Shown piece after piece: positions 62,783-64,000 of a stretch of 64,000 bases of DNA. The notes beneath the pieces are model-generated. The model ran no database searches. It worked only from the letters and a program-made list of their open reading frames with translations, and was not told the origin of the DNA. The DNA comes from Lepidonotus clava (taxonomy: Eukaryota > Annelida > Polychaeta > Phyllodocida > Polynoidae), in contig OW387143.1 of assembly GCA_936440205.1 (NCBI GenBank), positions 30,950,949 through 31,014,948 of the forward strand. Direction: 5' to 3'. Within the stretch, counting starts at the first letter, position 1. Each line of letters starts with the position of its first letter. A program made the translations under genes and the position numbers.

Positions 62783-63217
62783 ACTCATCCATCAACCCCA
62801 GCGGGGACTACTTTCTTGAGGAGCGGACTTCCGGCGAACGACTGCTTTGAAGTGGCGGAGGAGATAAGTTCTGGTGGCCACGCCACATAAACGTCGGGTC
62901 TGGTTAGATCGGAAGGACTCGGAGCAAGGTCGGCCACCTTCGGCCCCGCTCGGGAAAGGTCGGCAGGCGGGAGTCAGCGGAGCGTGACGGGGCCTGGACG
63001 GCCTACGTCACGAGTAAACGGCCGTGACAGGGGTGAGGCATTGTGACCTACTGTCATGACCTGAGATGGTGACCAGACTGACCTGACCTAACCCCGAGAC
63101 TGGACGGTCAACTGTAAGAAAGAGAGGGAGAGAAATGAAATAGGCAATTTGTTTAGTCAGTCGTACACACTGAGACAAATTGTAGTATGTAGTATTCATG
63201 GAAGTCGAAACGGGGGC

Positions 63218-63537
63218 TCCATAAAAATTTGGCGATAATCCAGGTTGAAGAGATACCACGATACCAACAAATGTTATCGCCACATAAAAGTTTTGTTTTT
63301 CCTTTTTTTTGTTCAAATTTTTTTTCAATCAAATTTAAATTTTACAGGCTTCTTCCTTGGTCACATATACATATTTTGATATATTAATATTTGTGAAAAT
63401 ATATATTTTTAAAATGGCGATATTTTGTAATTATCGCCACGATACTGATTTGAGGCATTGGCGATAATAATTTGAGTATCGCCAATCTTTTATGGAAGTG
63501 CTTTAACTGGCGATAATTATCGCCAAATTTTTATGGA
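63218..63537. mobile_element. MITE family D, perfect 22-bp terminal inverted repeats
   Basis: 320 bp. Left 63218-63239 and right 63516-63537 are exact reverse complements (TCCATAAAAATTTGGCGATA... ). Inside, GGCGATAA/TTATCGCC recurs several more times in both orientations, a subterminal-repeat pattern known from hAT- and CACTA-type elements that may bind transposase. Intact termini suggest a recent insertion. Further GGCGATAA words just outside (near 63757 and 63848) suggest a second, degraded copy. Confidence 0.75.
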
Positions 63538-64000
63538 ATGCATACCTGGATTACAAGCTAAGTACTAGTGACACATGGCCAGTCTTTGGGTCAGTAATAT
63601 TGGAAGTATGGCATAGGTGGCGCTATTGGGGTGGTCAACGTTAGGCTACATTGAGGAATACAAGCCCATAGACATCAAAGTCTAAGAATGAGATCTTTTG
63701 GGGAAAAGGCAGACCTAAGCGTTTCTCAAGACGCATTCTGAATACTGATGAAATTTATGGCGATAACGATTTATGTCTTTGTGTCTTTAATTTCCATCAT
63801 TCCTCTCCATGGCCTCATCACTGCCAGTTACTGGAACTTAGTGGAAGTTATCGCCCGGGGGAGGGGGGTACTCGGTTCAGAAATGGCTACATTCAGAAAC
63901 TGAGTGCCCCACCCCCACCCTTCCGGGAGTTATCTTCACCCAAAACGATATTATGATTTTGTCCCCGCCCCTAACAACGGCCAATGTTGACCAAGCCATG

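Larger units (their letters stand above)
49860..64000. other. Upstream intergenic DNA, distal part
   Basis: Mostly AT-rich with MITE families A, B and D, a SINE-like element and GC islands at about 50000-50260, 52100-52330, 53200-53400, 56770-56960, 57770-57970, 58490-58720 and 62740-63110. The small open frame at 61180-61389 (69 codons) has unremarkable composition, no homologue I recognise and no clear splice context, so it is not called as a gene. Confidence 0.5.

Overview
The window is animal genomic DNA. It is AT-rich, gene-poor and full of dinucleotide microsatellites and small DNA transposons, with short CpG-rich islands and a spliced homeobox gene. No bacterial or viral gene organisation is present. 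The only gene I can support is a paired-class homeobox gene on the minus strand, an orthologue of Prrx (Prx1/Prrx1/Prrx2). Three coding exons (42180-41754, 19997-19804, 19047-18640) join in frame to 342 residues. They carry the N-terminal NFSVSHLLDLEE motif, a Q50/N51 homeodomain, an EQPI...EYLSW block and a C-terminal OAR motif. An undivided Prrx gene with its OAR in the same exon as the end of the homeodomain, together with the repeat content, suggests a marine invertebrate, perhaps an invertebrate deuterostome such as amphioxus or an acorn worm. I cannot fix the species. Layout: 1-17.85 kb is 3' flanking DNA with GC-rich islands, a solo LTR (7106-8107), several MITEs and a 270-bp tandem duplication. 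17.85-19.05 kb is the last exon, a 3' UTR ending at an AATAAA signal, and CTCF-, CRE- and X-box-like sites. 19.05-20.0 kb is the short intron 2 and the homeodomain exon. 20.0-41.75 kb is a 21.8-kb intron 1 with CpG islands, including one at 29.8-30.3 kb that looks like a separate plus-strand promoter. 41.75-42.4 kb is exon 1 and a CpG-rich promoter with inverted CCAAT, CRE and GC boxes. 42.4-64 kb is upstream DNA with more GC islands, a second solo LTR of the same family (48558-49299, minus strand) and more MITE copies. The most striking observations are these. (1) A 29-bp minisatellite abuts the exon 1 splice donor, and its units copy the exon-intron junction, so the intron begins with a row of decoy donors. 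(2) The 9-mer GAGCWGCTC occurs 24 times where about 0.5 is expected by chance; it is confined to GC islands and often set in 10-bp tandem. (3) CCTGGAGG, GTGGCTTC, TAGGCCTA and TGACGTCA are also strongly over-represented, partly in clusters. (4) Several MITE families can be defined from this window alone. Apart from Prrx, I see no convincing protein-coding gene, tRNA, rRNA or CRISPR array.
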